From positions 1-64,000 of the forward strand of contig NZ_SDLR01000011.1 in assembly GCF_004522215.1 (NCBI RefSeq): DNA of 64,000 nucleotides. Reading direction: 5' to 3'. The DNA comes from Ammoniphilus sp. YIM 78166 (GTDB taxonomy: Bacteria > Bacillota > Bacilli > Aneurinibacillales > RAOX-1). Positions 56,449 to 64,000 of this stretch are shown in pieces; the stretch's first letter is position 1, and the number at the start of each line of letters is the position of its first letter. The notes beneath the pieces were generated by a model. It did no database searches. It was given only the letters and a program-made list of their open reading frames with translations, and was not told the origin of the DNA. Made by a program: the position numbers and the translations under genes.

Positions 56449-56931
56449 ATGGGTGAAGTCATTTTTCATATCCTTATACTTGGGTTTCTAGGTATCTTCC
56501 TTAAACAATCATTTTTGGTCGATACCGCCCGTTCATCGGATCCTATTGGTCCGGTTGCTTTTCCACAGGCCATTATTATTGTGGCATTAGCTTTGACGCT
56601 ATTTTCGTTGTTTCAAACGATCCGGAAAAGAAGGATAGCAGGAAGAGCTGTGAGTTCTGGGATACCGCATGAGTGGTCAAAAGAGTTCTTAGGCTTACTT
56701 GTAGCCATTGCAGGTTTTGTTCTAATCGTAGATTTCTTAGGATTTATCATTACGGCTATGATTCTCTTATTTGCCATTCTTTATCTGTTAGGTGAAAGAA
56801 GATATAAGAAGATCGTGGGTTTATCCGTTGGTGCTTCCTTTGGATTTGCTCTTATTTTCGGGAAGTTGCTAAGCGTGCCTCTTCCTCGGGGAGTGGAAGC
56901 TCTCAAACTACTAAGCTATTACATCTACTAG
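56449..56931 (+). CDS. tctB: Tripartite tricarboxylate transporter small subunit TctB
   Basis: A 160-residue protein with four hydrophobic segments and the family order SSDPIGPVAFPQ after helix one. It is the small membrane subunit of the transporter. AAAGGAGGGG before the ATG; 17 bases to tctA. Confidence 0.85.
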   Translation: MGEVIFHILILGFLGIFLKQSFLVDTARSSDPIGPVAFPQAIIIVALALTLFSLFQTIRKRRIAGRAVSSGIPHEWSKEFLGLLVAIAGFVLIVDFLGFIITAMILLFAILYLLGERRYKKIVGLSVGASFGFALIFGKLLSVPLPRGVEALKLLSYYIY

Positions 56932-56947
56932 GTGAGGAGGGGAATCC

Positions 56948-58468
56948 ATGGATATAAATTTATTAATAGAAGGTCTATTAACCACATTATCTCCCGTCAA
57001 TCTTTTGTTAGTTATTTTAGGAATGCTCATCGGGGTCTTATTTGGTTCCTTGCCGGGAATTAGCTCCTCGATGGCCATTGTCTTAATGTTACCGTTTACG
57101 TACTATATGGGAATTATTCCTTCCATTATCCTGCTTGTAGCGATTTACGCAGGGGCAGCGTATGGCGGTTCCATTACAGCAATTCTATTCAACACTCCGG
57201 GTACGCCAGAGGCTGTTGCGACGACCTTCGACGGATACCCCTTAGCGAAACAGGGGAAAGCAGGAAGAGCACTAGGCTTAGCAATTAGTGCCTCTGCTTT
57301 TGGCGGAATATTTTCAGTTTTCGTCATGCTCTTTTTGTCCCCGCCTTTGTCCGTGGTTGCGTTGAAAATTCAAAGTGCGGAGTATTTTGCCTTAGCCTTG
57401 CTAGGTATGGCCGTAATTTCTGCAGTAGGGACGAAGAATGCAGTCAAGGCGCTTGTTTCTGGATTCATAGGGATTACGCTTGCTATGATCGGGATGGATC
57501 CGATCAATGGATCTGACCGCTTTACTTTTGGACATATTGATTTGTTAAACGGCATTGAGTTTATTCCGATTATGATTGGTGCTTTTGCCTTAGGAGAGGT
57601 TCTTACCCAAGTGGTTGAGCGATCGGAATCGAAAAAATTTACGACGAATGAAAAGATTAAGCTTGAGGGTTATAAGCTAAAAGATTTGGTCGTTCATAAA
57701 TGGGTTTTGCTCAAATCCTCTGTCATCGGAACCCTTGTGGGAATCTTGCCTGGGACTGGCGGTTCGATTGCCGCTTTCGTAAGCTACGGTGAAGCTATGC
57801 GATCGAGCAAGAACAAAGAGAAGTTCGGGCAAGGCGCGGAAGAAGGAGTGGTAGCTCCTGAATCAGCAAATAATGCCGCAGCAGGAGGAGCCATGATTCC
57901 CACCCTGGTGCTTGGCATTCCTGGAAGTCCAACAACAGCCGTTATCTTGGCTGCCTTAACTCTACAAGGACTCCAGCCTGGGCCACAGTTGATGTCGGAA
58001 CAACCCTTATTGCTTTACTGCATTTTCTTCGCCATGCTGATTGCCAGTGTCATAACGTTTATCGGCGGACGGGTAGGGATTAAGAGCTTCGGCTATGTAT
58101 TGAATTTGCCTTATTCCACCTTGGCGATGTTCATTATCGGACTATCTCTGATCGGCTCGTATGCCGTATCAAACAATATGTTTGACGTGTGGATTATGTT
58201 AGCTTTTGGCTTAATTGGGTACTTCATGAAAAAGTATGAATTCTCTCCCGCTTCCCTTATTTTAGGCTTGGTGCTGGGAAAAATGATGGAGGAAACGTTC
58301 CGTCGACAATTGTTGATTACGGATGGAAACTATGCTTCGTTCTTCACCCAACCCATTTCTGCGGTGATCATCATGTTGGCTATTGTCTCATTGTTTTACC
58401 CGGTCATCTCAAAATACGTTACATTAGGGTTAAAAAAAGATAAGAACAAAATTTCGGAAGCTAGCTAA
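56948..58468 (+). CDS. tctA: Tripartite tricarboxylate transporter large subunit TctA
   Basis: A 506-residue protein with about twelve membrane segments. GSLPGISSSMAIVLMLPFTY, YAGAAYGGSITAILFNTPG and VVAPESANNAAAGGAMIPTLVLGIPGSP are the family hallmarks. It is the channel subunit driving ion-coupled import. GGTGAGGAGG precedes the ATG. Last gene before a bidirectional terminator. Confidence 0.93.
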   Translation: MDINLLIEGLLTTLSPVNLLLVILGMLIGVLFGSLPGISSSMAIVLMLPFTYYMGIIPSIILLVAIYAGAAYGGSITAILFNTPGTPEAVATTFDGYPLAKQGKAGRALGLAISASAFGGIFSVFVMLFLSPPLSVVALKIQSAEYFALALLGMAVISAVGTKNAVKALVSGFIGITLAMIGMDPINGSDRFTFGHIDLLNGIEFIPIMIGAFALGEVLTQVVERSESKKFTTNEKIKLEGYKLKDLVVHKWVLLKSSVIGTLVGILPGTGGSIAAFVSYGEAMRSSKNKEKFGQGAEEGVVAPESANNAAAGGAMIPTLVLGIPGSPTTAVILAALTLQGLQPGPQLMSEQPLLLYCIFFAMLIASVITFIGGRVGIKSFGYVLNLPYSTLAMFIIGLSLIGSYAVSNNMFDVWIMLAFGLIGYFMKKYEFSPASLILGLVLGKMMEETFRRQLLITDGNYASFFTQPISAVIIMLAIVSLFYPVISKYVTLGLKKDKNKISEAS

Positions 58469-58475
58469 CGAAAAG

Positions 58476-58517
58476 AAAAACAGACGCTGAACCTGATGAG
58501 GTTTAGCGTCTGTTTCA
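58476..58517. terminator. Bidirectional terminator
   Basis: AAACAGACGCTGAACC pairs with GGTTTAGCGTCTGTTT between tctA and the LysR gene. Confidence 0.9.
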
Positions 58518-58520
58518 TGT

Positions 58521-59399
58521 TTATTGATGGATAAACTCAGGTTTAGCGTTTTTCTCCATAAATTCAACAAAGGCTTTCACAATTGATAGCTGTAAGGATG
58601 ATTCTCGGTAGATTAACCATGTTTTTCGCGTAATGAGGGTATTGTTTTTTGATCTTAATTTATAAATGTGCAAATGATCATCATTTTCCAGACAGATGCT
58701 GGGCAAGATCGCATAGCCTAGGCCATGGAGGACCATTTCCTTGCAGGTGTCAATTCGATCCACATCCATGGTAATGGAGGGGGGATCCTTATAGGAATCC
58801 TGCCACCAATCTTGAATCAGATTCATTAGCGTTTGATCGGTACCATAGTTAATCCGGGGCAGTTGAGGGAGTTCTTCGAGGCGGATCTCCTTTGTGGAGG
58901 CAATACAGAGCGTTTCCTCACAAAGTAAGGACTTTTCTCCATGCCAGGCATAGTCCCCACGCACAATCCCTAGATGTACCTCTTCCTTGTGGAGCATGTG
59001 GTTAATTTCTACACTCCAACCGGTTTTAAGATTGATGTCGACATCCGGGTAAAACGCAAGGAAATTTTTTAAAACGGAAGGAAGCTTATATCTGGCAAAT
59101 ACACTCGAGACCCCTAACCGTAGACTGCCCTTGACCGTTTGGTCCATATTGTTGACATAATCTTTAGTTTTCTCCAGTTCTACCAGCATTTTCTTCGCGT
59201 ACTGAACTAAGTACTCCCCTTGAGAGGTAAATTCCACCCCTTTTTTACTTCGCATAACGATCGCTGTTCCAAACATTTTTTCAAGATGCTGCAATCGGTA
59301 GGTTAACGCTGGTTGAGTTGTGTATAACCGTTCCGCTGCTTTTGTAATATTACGCTCCTGATGTATGGTTACTAACATCAACCAATCCTTGTATTCCAT
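58521..59399 (-). CDS. LysR family transcriptional regulator
   Basis: A 292-residue regulator: N-terminal helix-turn-helix (NITKAAERLYTTQPALTYRLQHLEKMFG) and a LysR substrate domain. Convergent with tctA and divergent from the gene at 59586. It probably responds to a tricarboxylate and controls the transporter or the citrate lyase operon. The 59400-59585 gap holds TTGATA and TATAGA with a 17-base spacer as a + strand promoter. Confidence 0.88.
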   Translation of the reverse strand: MEYKDWLMLVTIHQERNITKAAERLYTTQPALTYRLQHLEKMFGTAIVMRSKKGVEFTSQGEYLVQYAKKMLVELEKTKDYVNNMDQTVKGSLRLGVSSVFARYKLPSVLKNFLAFYPDVDINLKTGWSVEINHMLHKEEVHLGIVRGDYAWHGEKSLLCEETLCIASTKEIRLEELPQLPRINYGTDQTLMNLIQDWWQDSYKDPPSITMDVDRIDTCKEMVLHGLGYAILPSICLENDDHLHIYKLRSKNNTLITRKTWLIYRESSLQLSIVKAFVEFMEKNAKPEFIHQ

Positions 59400-59585
59400 G
59401 TGTCCTCCATCTTCAATGTTATCAATGTTTACTATACAACATTTTTATAGGATCGGGGAGATATCCATAAGGAATAATTATGATTTTCTATAAATTACTA
59501 GTATTTTATTTATTGATACAACTTTAATAAAATCATATAGAGGTTGAAAAACAAGGATCAAATAGAAAAATTAGGAGGCTATCAT

Positions 59586-59783
59586 ATGCCATTAGGTACA
59601 GCAGTTCTTTATAAAGAGGATCAAAACATTGTCATCCTACGAGGGGTGGAGAAAGAATTGGTTGAAGAAATTAAATCCCAGTGCGGAAACGAACACTGCA
59701 TTTGCCAGCTTAGTGGGGAAAAAGTCGACTATGGCTCCGTTAAGCATGTGCTCTGGATGGATCGAGTGGATATTGGGGATTAA
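59586..59783 (+). CDS. Small Cys-containing protein, unrecognised
   Basis: A 65-residue protein starting MPLGTAVLYKEDQNIVILRG, with two Cys pairs (QCGNEHCIC) that could bind metal. ATG 59586 follows TTAGGAGG. It lies between the LysR gene and citD, and its own terminator follows, so it is probably a separate unit. No family recognised. Confidence 0.55.
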   Translation: MPLGTAVLYKEDQNIVILRGVEKELVEEIKSQCGNEHCICQLSGEKVDYGSVKHVLWMDRVDIGD

Positions 59784-59790
59784 GCAGCAC

Positions 59791-59829
59791 AAGAAGGATG
59801 GGTGGTTGCATCACAGCCACCTTCTTTTA
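59791..59829 (+). terminator. Terminator
   Basis: AGAAGGatgGGTGG pairs with CCACCTTCTTTT. Confidence 0.75.
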
Positions 59830-59981
59830 GTAGGATTAGTGCTGCGAATTTTATGAATTCTATTATCAATATAGATTTTATTAATTTTATCTGACTATAC
59901 TTTAAACTCTGTGAATTTAGGTCTATTATTTGAATGTAAATGATTTTTAAGAACTGTAACAAAGGAATGGAGGAATCATTC

Positions 59982-60251
59982 TTGTCTAGACTTCAAACTA
60001 CAGCGCAATCAGGCACTCTGGAATCATCGGACATTATGATTCTCCTGGCTCCCGGTGAAGCAGGAACAGGAATAAGGGTCGAGCTGATCAGCCCTGTGCT
60101 GCAGCAGTATGGAGAGCATATTAAGAGGCTTATTGCACAAACGATTGAATCACACGGTATTAAAGATGCCATTGTACATGCCAATGACAAGGGAGCGTTG
60201 GATTTTACCATTACAGCCCGGGTCAAGGCTGCGATCATGAGAGCTTCATAG
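59982..60251 (+). CDS. citD: Citrate lyase acyl carrier protein CitD
   Basis: An 89-residue protein. GTLESSDIMI contains the Ser that carries the phosphoribosyl-dephospho-CoA group, and KGALDFTITARVKAA matches the CitD end. TTG 59982 follows GGAGG by eight bases; an upstream ATG at 59967 lies too near its site. It is the gamma subunit of citrate lyase. Confidence 0.9.
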   Translation: MSRLQTTAQSGTLESSDIMILLAPGEAGTGIRVELISPVLQQYGEHIKRLIAQTIESHGIKDAIVHANDKGALDFTITARVKAAIMRAS

Positions 60252-60267
60252 CTGGAGGGAGAAATCG

Positions 60268-61152
60268 ATGGATAAGCTGCGCAGAGCGATGCTGTTTGCG
60301 CCGGGCAATCATCCTGCCCTGCTGCAAAATGCCGGAATATACGGCGCGGATACTGTAATATTTGACTTGGAAGATGCCGTCTCCATTTCGGAGAAAGATA
60401 GTGCAAGATATCTCGTTCATGATGCCATTAAGCATATTGCGTATCCCTGCGAGATAGCGGTACGGATCAATCATATCAGTACCCCGTGGGGATATGATGA
60501 CTTGGATTGCATCTTAGCGGCAAAACCTGATCTCATCCGCCTGCCGAAGGGGGAAACAGCAGAAGATATTAAAATCGTCGATGAGATGATTAGCCAAGCT
60601 GAGGCCAAGTATGGTTTTGAACAGGGTTCAATCAAGATGATGGCGGCCATCGAAAATCCGAAAGGCCTAAGAAATGCCTTTGAGATCGCTTCGGCAAGCC
60701 CCAGGATGGTTGCTCTTGCGATTGGAGGGGAGGATTTCGTCACTTCATTAAAAGGGTGGAAAACGAAAGCGGGCTTGGAGCTGTTCGTGGCAAGAACGGA
60801 GCTTTTATTTGCAGCAAGAGAGGCTGGCATTCAAGCCATTGATTCTGTATTCTCCGATGTGAAAGATGATGAGACCTTCATAGAGGAAACAACACGCATT
60901 AAGGAATTGGGCTTTGACGGTAAATCCGTGGTAAACCCTAGACAAATTGAGTTGGTTTACCGCATCTTTACCCCGACAGGGGATGAAATCGACCAAGCAA
61001 ATAAAGTGCTGGCCGCTTACCGAGCGGGGCTTGACCGAAGTTCGGGAGTGATCTCCCTGAATGGAAAGATGATCGATGCACCGATGGTTATACGGGCAGA
61101 ACGGATACTGGCCTATGCATCCGCGGTAAAAGCAGGACAGAGGGGGGAATAG
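60268..61152 (+). CDS. citE: Citrate lyase beta subunit (citryl-ACP lyase)
   Basis: A 294-residue CitE: RRAMLFAPGNHPALLQNA, DTVIFDLEDAVS with metal-binding Asp and Glu, KMMAAIENPKGL, and GKSVVNPRQIELV. It cleaves citryl-ACP to acetyl-ACP and oxaloacetate. GGAGGGAG precedes the ATG. Confidence 0.94.
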   Translation: MDKLRRAMLFAPGNHPALLQNAGIYGADTVIFDLEDAVSISEKDSARYLVHDAIKHIAYPCEIAVRINHISTPWGYDDLDCILAAKPDLIRLPKGETAEDIKIVDEMISQAEAKYGFEQGSIKMMAAIENPKGLRNAFEIASASPRMVALAIGGEDFVTSLKGWKTKAGLELFVARTELLFAAREAGIQAIDSVFSDVKDDETFIEETTRIKELGFDGKSVVNPRQIELVYRIFTPTGDEIDQANKVLAAYRAGLDRSSGVISLNGKMIDAPMVIRAERILAYASAVKAGQRGE

Positions 61153-61153
61153 T

Positions 61154-62704
61154 ATGCGAAATGCCGCAGGGAGAGAGATTCCACTGAGCGTAAGGGGATA
61201 CGGTGAAGTAAGGCCTTACCTGGGTCCGTTTGTTGTACAACCCGATGGCCGTGTCATGGGGCGCAAATTAGCAGCAGGGAGACCTTTGTCAAATAAAGTG
61301 ATGAATTCTTTAGAGGAAGCGATGGAAGCTGCTGGTTTAAAGGATGGGATGACCATCTCCTTTCATCATTCGCTGCGCAATGGCGATGATGTGATCAACA
61401 TGGTTATGGCAGCTATCGCCCGAAGTGGCATTAGAGATTTGACGCTTGCGCCAAGTTCGTTCTTAGATGTGAACGATGAGCTGGTTCCTTATATCGAGCA
61501 AGGCGTCGTGACAGCGGTAGAAACCAGTGGAGCACGAGGGGAGCTAGGCAAATATTTAACGAATAACCGAATGGAAAAAAAGCCGACAATCATTCGCAGC
61601 CATGGCGGAAGAGTACGGGCTATACAGTCTGGGGAACTGCACATTGATATTGCTTTTATTGCCGCGCCAACCTGCGATATTTATGGAAATTTGAATGGGA
61701 CAGAGGGCCCGGCAGCCTGCGGCTCGCTGGGTTACGCCAAGGTGGACGCCGAATACGCAGATACGGTGATTGCCATTACGGATCATCTGGTGCCAACCCC
61801 CATCTATCCAATCAGCATTCCGCAAACGCACGTGGACTATATTGTACAGGTGGAGCGGATAGGGGATCCAAAGGGAATTTCCTCGGGATCCCTGCGCTAT
61901 ACATCCAATCCTCGGGATCTTCTTATTGCCCAGATGGCAGCAAGAGTGATAGAGCGTTCAGGATATTTTCAAGAAGGGTTTGGAATTCAACTGGGTGCAG
62001 GGGCAGCACCTGTTGCTACGGGAAGATTCCTGAAGGAGAAAATGGTGGAGCAAGGCATTACCGCGAGCTTAGGGCTCGGAGGGATTACGGGACCCTTTGT
62101 CGATCTTTTGGAGGAAGGGCTTATCCGAACCATTTTTGATGTACAGAGCTTTGATGGAAGAGCCATTGAATCCCTAAGGAAGAATCCCCGCCATCAGGAA
62201 GTCGATGCTGGCTTTTATGCCAATCCACATAATCGGGGACCTCTTGTGAATCAACTCGATTTTGTGGTGCTGGGAGCGACCGAGGTTGATGTCGACTTTA
62301 ATGTGAATGTCATTACGGATTCGAATGGCATGATCATGGGAGCTTCCGGTGGCCATTCCGATACGTCAGCTGGAGCGAAGTGTACCATTATTGTAGCTCC
62401 TTTGCACCGGGGAAGATTGCCTATGGTTACAGAAGCTGTTCAGACGGTCGTTACGCCGGGGGAAACGGTAGATGTCATTGTAACCGATCGGGGAGTTGCC
62501 ATTAATCCGAAAAGGATGGACCTGTTAGAGCATTTATCTGGATCAGGCCTGCCGATTATGCCTATACAAGAATTAAAGAATCTGGCTTATGAATGGTCTG
62601 GAAGACCCGAACCGATTGCTCTTAGCGATGAGATCGTAGGGGTAGTGGAATACCGGGACGGCACCATAATCGATGTTATTAGGCGCCCGGTGACGATGGA
62701 CTAA
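61154..62704 (+). CDS. citF: Citrate lyase alpha subunit (ACP transferase)
   Basis: A 516-residue CoA-transferase-fold subunit: DGMTISFHHSLRNGD, IRSHGGRVRAIQSGEL, GGIGGITG-like LGLGGITGPFV and GGHSDTSAGAKCTII. It transfers the carrier between acetyl and citryl forms. Two bases after citE; GAGGGGGGAA before the ATG. Confidence 0.94.
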   Translation: MRNAAGREIPLSVRGYGEVRPYLGPFVVQPDGRVMGRKLAAGRPLSNKVMNSLEEAMEAAGLKDGMTISFHHSLRNGDDVINMVMAAIARSGIRDLTLAPSSFLDVNDELVPYIEQGVVTAVETSGARGELGKYLTNNRMEKKPTIIRSHGGRVRAIQSGELHIDIAFIAAPTCDIYGNLNGTEGPAACGSLGYAKVDAEYADTVIAITDHLVPTPIYPISIPQTHVDYIVQVERIGDPKGISSGSLRYTSNPRDLLIAQMAARVIERSGYFQEGFGIQLGAGAAPVATGRFLKEKMVEQGITASLGLGGITGPFVDLLEEGLIRTIFDVQSFDGRAIESLRKNPRHQEVDAGFYANPHNRGPLVNQLDFVVLGATEVDVDFNVNVITDSNGMIMGASGGHSDTSAGAKCTIIVAPLHRGRLPMVTEAVQTVVTPGETVDVIVTDRGVAINPKRMDLLEHLSGSGLPIMPIQELKNLAYEWSGRPEPIALSDEIVGVVEYRDGTIIDVIRRPVTMD

Positions 62705-62730
62705 ATCAATAGCGCAAAAGGATGGGAAGC

Positions 62731-63573
62731 ATGTTTAGTGGATGTGAGATGGAAATTGTGAATCTAGAGGATGAGAATCAGTTCGCTGAAGTCCAGGGTT
62801 TCCTTGCCCCATTCGAGTTGACCTTCGACCGTGGGGTGGAATGGACGATGAATTTCCGGCTCGATGGGAAAATCATGGGGACGGGCTCATTTACAGGAAA
62901 TGTCTTGCACAATATCGCCGTGGACAAGTCATTTCAGGGGAATGGGCTCGTTGCCGAGATTGTAACGGCCTTAATGCAAGAACTGGGTCGTAGGGGCATA
63001 TTCCACTATTTTATTTTTACTCGGCCATGTACGGCAAAGGCTTTCCAGAAACTTGGTTTTTCTGAGATCGCTCGGGTCGAGCCGTATGTTTCCCTGCTCG
63101 AAATGGGGATCGGGTCGATTTCCGCCTATTGTCAGCAGATTGAAAGGCATGCCGCCCATTTAGAGGGTGAGCGTGCCGCTGTCTTTGTGAATGGAGATCC
63201 CTTGTCTCATAGGAATCGGACGTTAGTCCAGCAAGCGGCGGATGAAAAGGAGGCTGTACTCGTTTTTGCCGATTCGTTGCAATCCATGAGAGGAGCAGCA
63301 CCGAGCCTTGCTAATGTCTGTTGGATTCCAGCTTCTCCTTACCGTATATCGGCCAAGCTGTTTCCTACGTATTTCCTTCGTCAGGAAGAGCATGCGATTT
63401 CTCGTAAACTTTTGAATGTCCTTTTATTTGCTACCCAAATTGCATCTAGGTTGCGGATTAAAAGCTGCTATGCATGGGAAGATCTTCAGGTTATGGTGGA
63501 TACCCTGCCTTCCTACGGGATTCGAGTTCTAGATCGCTCCCCCCTCTGGGTCAAGGAAGAAGTAGCGATATGA
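62731..63573 (+). CDS. citC: CitC-like citrate lyase ligase, shortened and divergent
   Basis: A 280-residue protein in the place of [citrate lyase] ligase. An N-terminal GNAT-like part (NIAVDKSFQGNGLVAEIVTALM, about 55-85) is normal. In the nucleotidyl-transferase half the usual NPFTLGHRYL reads NGDPLSHRNRTL, the later GTEP block is missing, and the total is about 60 residues short. It should acetylate the CitD prosthetic group; whether it still does is doubtful. ATG 62731 follows AAAGGATGGG. Its TGA overlaps citX. Confidence 0.8.
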   Translation: MFSGCEMEIVNLEDENQFAEVQGFLAPFELTFDRGVEWTMNFRLDGKIMGTGSFTGNVLHNIAVDKSFQGNGLVAEIVTALMQELGRRGIFHYFIFTRPCTAKAFQKLGFSEIARVEPYVSLLEMGIGSISAYCQQIERHAAHLEGERAAVFVNGDPLSHRNRTLVQQAADEKEAVLVFADSLQSMRGAAPSLANVCWIPASPYRISAKLFPTYFLRQEEHAISRKLLNVLLFATQIASRLRIKSCYAWEDLQVMVDTLPSYGIRVLDRSPLWVKEEVAI

Positions 63574-64000
63574 GTAAGCTCCTAGGCATCGAAGACATCC
63601 TAAATGCGAAGGAAAAAACGGCGAAGATCAGGCAAGATCTTCTCGAGATTTATCGAGTGCCAGTGGTTAGTCTGTCAATTAATATGCCAGGCAGTAGTAA
63701 ATATAACGAGGATACCGTTCAATTAATCTATAATGCGATGAGTCAATTACGCCAGCAGGTGAAGTATGTTCGAATGAAGCTGCTGGAAGAACGCACTTAT
63801 CATTCCCCTGTCGGGCCTACCGCCTTCCTGGCGATTGAGGGGGAAGCAGTTATCCTCAAGAGAATCGGGATATCTATAGAAGAAAATCAATCCTATGGAC
63901 GCTTACTGGATATTGATGTATTTGATCAGGAAGGAAAACAGGTGAATCGCGCCGTTTTGGAGCTGAAGGAGAGGCAGTGCATGGTCTGCCACTTGCCTGC
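63570..64000 (+). CDS. citX: Citrate lyase holo-synthase CitX (cut by the right edge)
   Basis: At least 143 residues, starting at the ATG of an ATGA overlap with citC. VVSLSINMPG, YHSPVGPTAFLAIEG, SYGRLLDIDVFD and KERQCMVC match the apo-citrate lyase phosphoribosyl-dephospho-CoA transferase. A fused CitG could follow beyond the window. Confidence 0.88.
   Translation, partial: MSKLLGIEDILNAKEKTAKIRQDLLEIYRVPVVSLSINMPGSSKYNEDTVQLIYNAMSQLRQQVKYVRMKLLEERTYHSPVGPTAFLAIEGEAVILKRIGISIEENQSYGRLLDIDVFDQEGKQVNRAVLELKERQCMVCHLP

Overview
The window reads as chromosomal DNA of a Gram-positive, endospore-forming member of the Bacillales. Shine-Dalgarno sites are strong AGGAGG types and TTG/GTG starts are frequent. 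Family markers point the same way: GlnR/TnrA-type operators, HxlR, DUF421, a YheC/YheD-like spore-coat protein and IS607 remnants. The many ammonium-transporter genes and the amine catabolism would suit an Ammoniphilus/Aneurinibacillus-like organism, but the genus cannot be fixed from sequence alone. No rRNA, tRNA or CRISPR array was seen.

Region by region. (1) 1-5.7 kb: tandem repeats, a NERD-domain protein, then a sigma-54 controlled locus made of a permease-amidase operon facing a sigma-54 activator that is co-transcribed with a nitrilase homologue lacking its catalytic Cys. (2) 5.7-11.7 kb: DoxX and pirin, then yezD and the sulfate ABC transporter (sbp-cysT-cysW-cysA), with two related hairpin elements and an attenuator-like terminator around yezD. 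(3) 11.9-17.3 kb: aldo/keto reductase, an IS607 scar that beheads a threonine synthase gene, a cysteine dioxygenase, and a cadC-cadA metal-efflux operon. The cadA reading frame is interrupted by an in-frame UGA followed by a textbook SECIS-like hairpin, exactly at the first Cys of the metal-binding motif: a candidate selenoprotein. (4) 17.3-23.4 kb: katG, a decayed DUF421 gene, DUF3231, a doubly frameshifted DUF2935 gene and small genes. (5) 23.6-28.5 kb: galT-galK-ROK regulator, a DMT-transporter remnant, repeats, and an orphan sigma-54 promoter driving a short terminator-ended RNA.

(6) 28.6-44.7 kb is a coherent methylated-amine methylotrophy island. Dimethylamine monooxygenase subunits would release methylamine and formaldehyde. 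A copper amine oxidase would turn methylamine into formaldehyde, ammonium and H2O2. Two Amt transporters handle ammonium. HxlA/HxlB fix formaldehyde into the RuMP cycle under HxlR, and zwf-gnd-pgi complete a dissimilatory cycle. The hxlAB and zwf promoters share an almost identical 34-bp element. (7) 44.9-50.7 kb holds a second nitrogen-regulated cluster of unknown substrate: FAD synthetase, cupin, acyl-CoA-dehydrogenase-like flavoprotein, divergent Amt and a small membrane protein, with three perfect TnrA/GlnR boxes. (8) 50.8-54 kb: DUF421, spore-associated proteins and a LexA-box divergent pair. (9) 54.1-64 kb: a PrpF-type isomerase with a tripartite tricarboxylate transporter and LysR regulator, then the citrate lyase operon citD-citE-citF-citC-citX, cut by the right edge.
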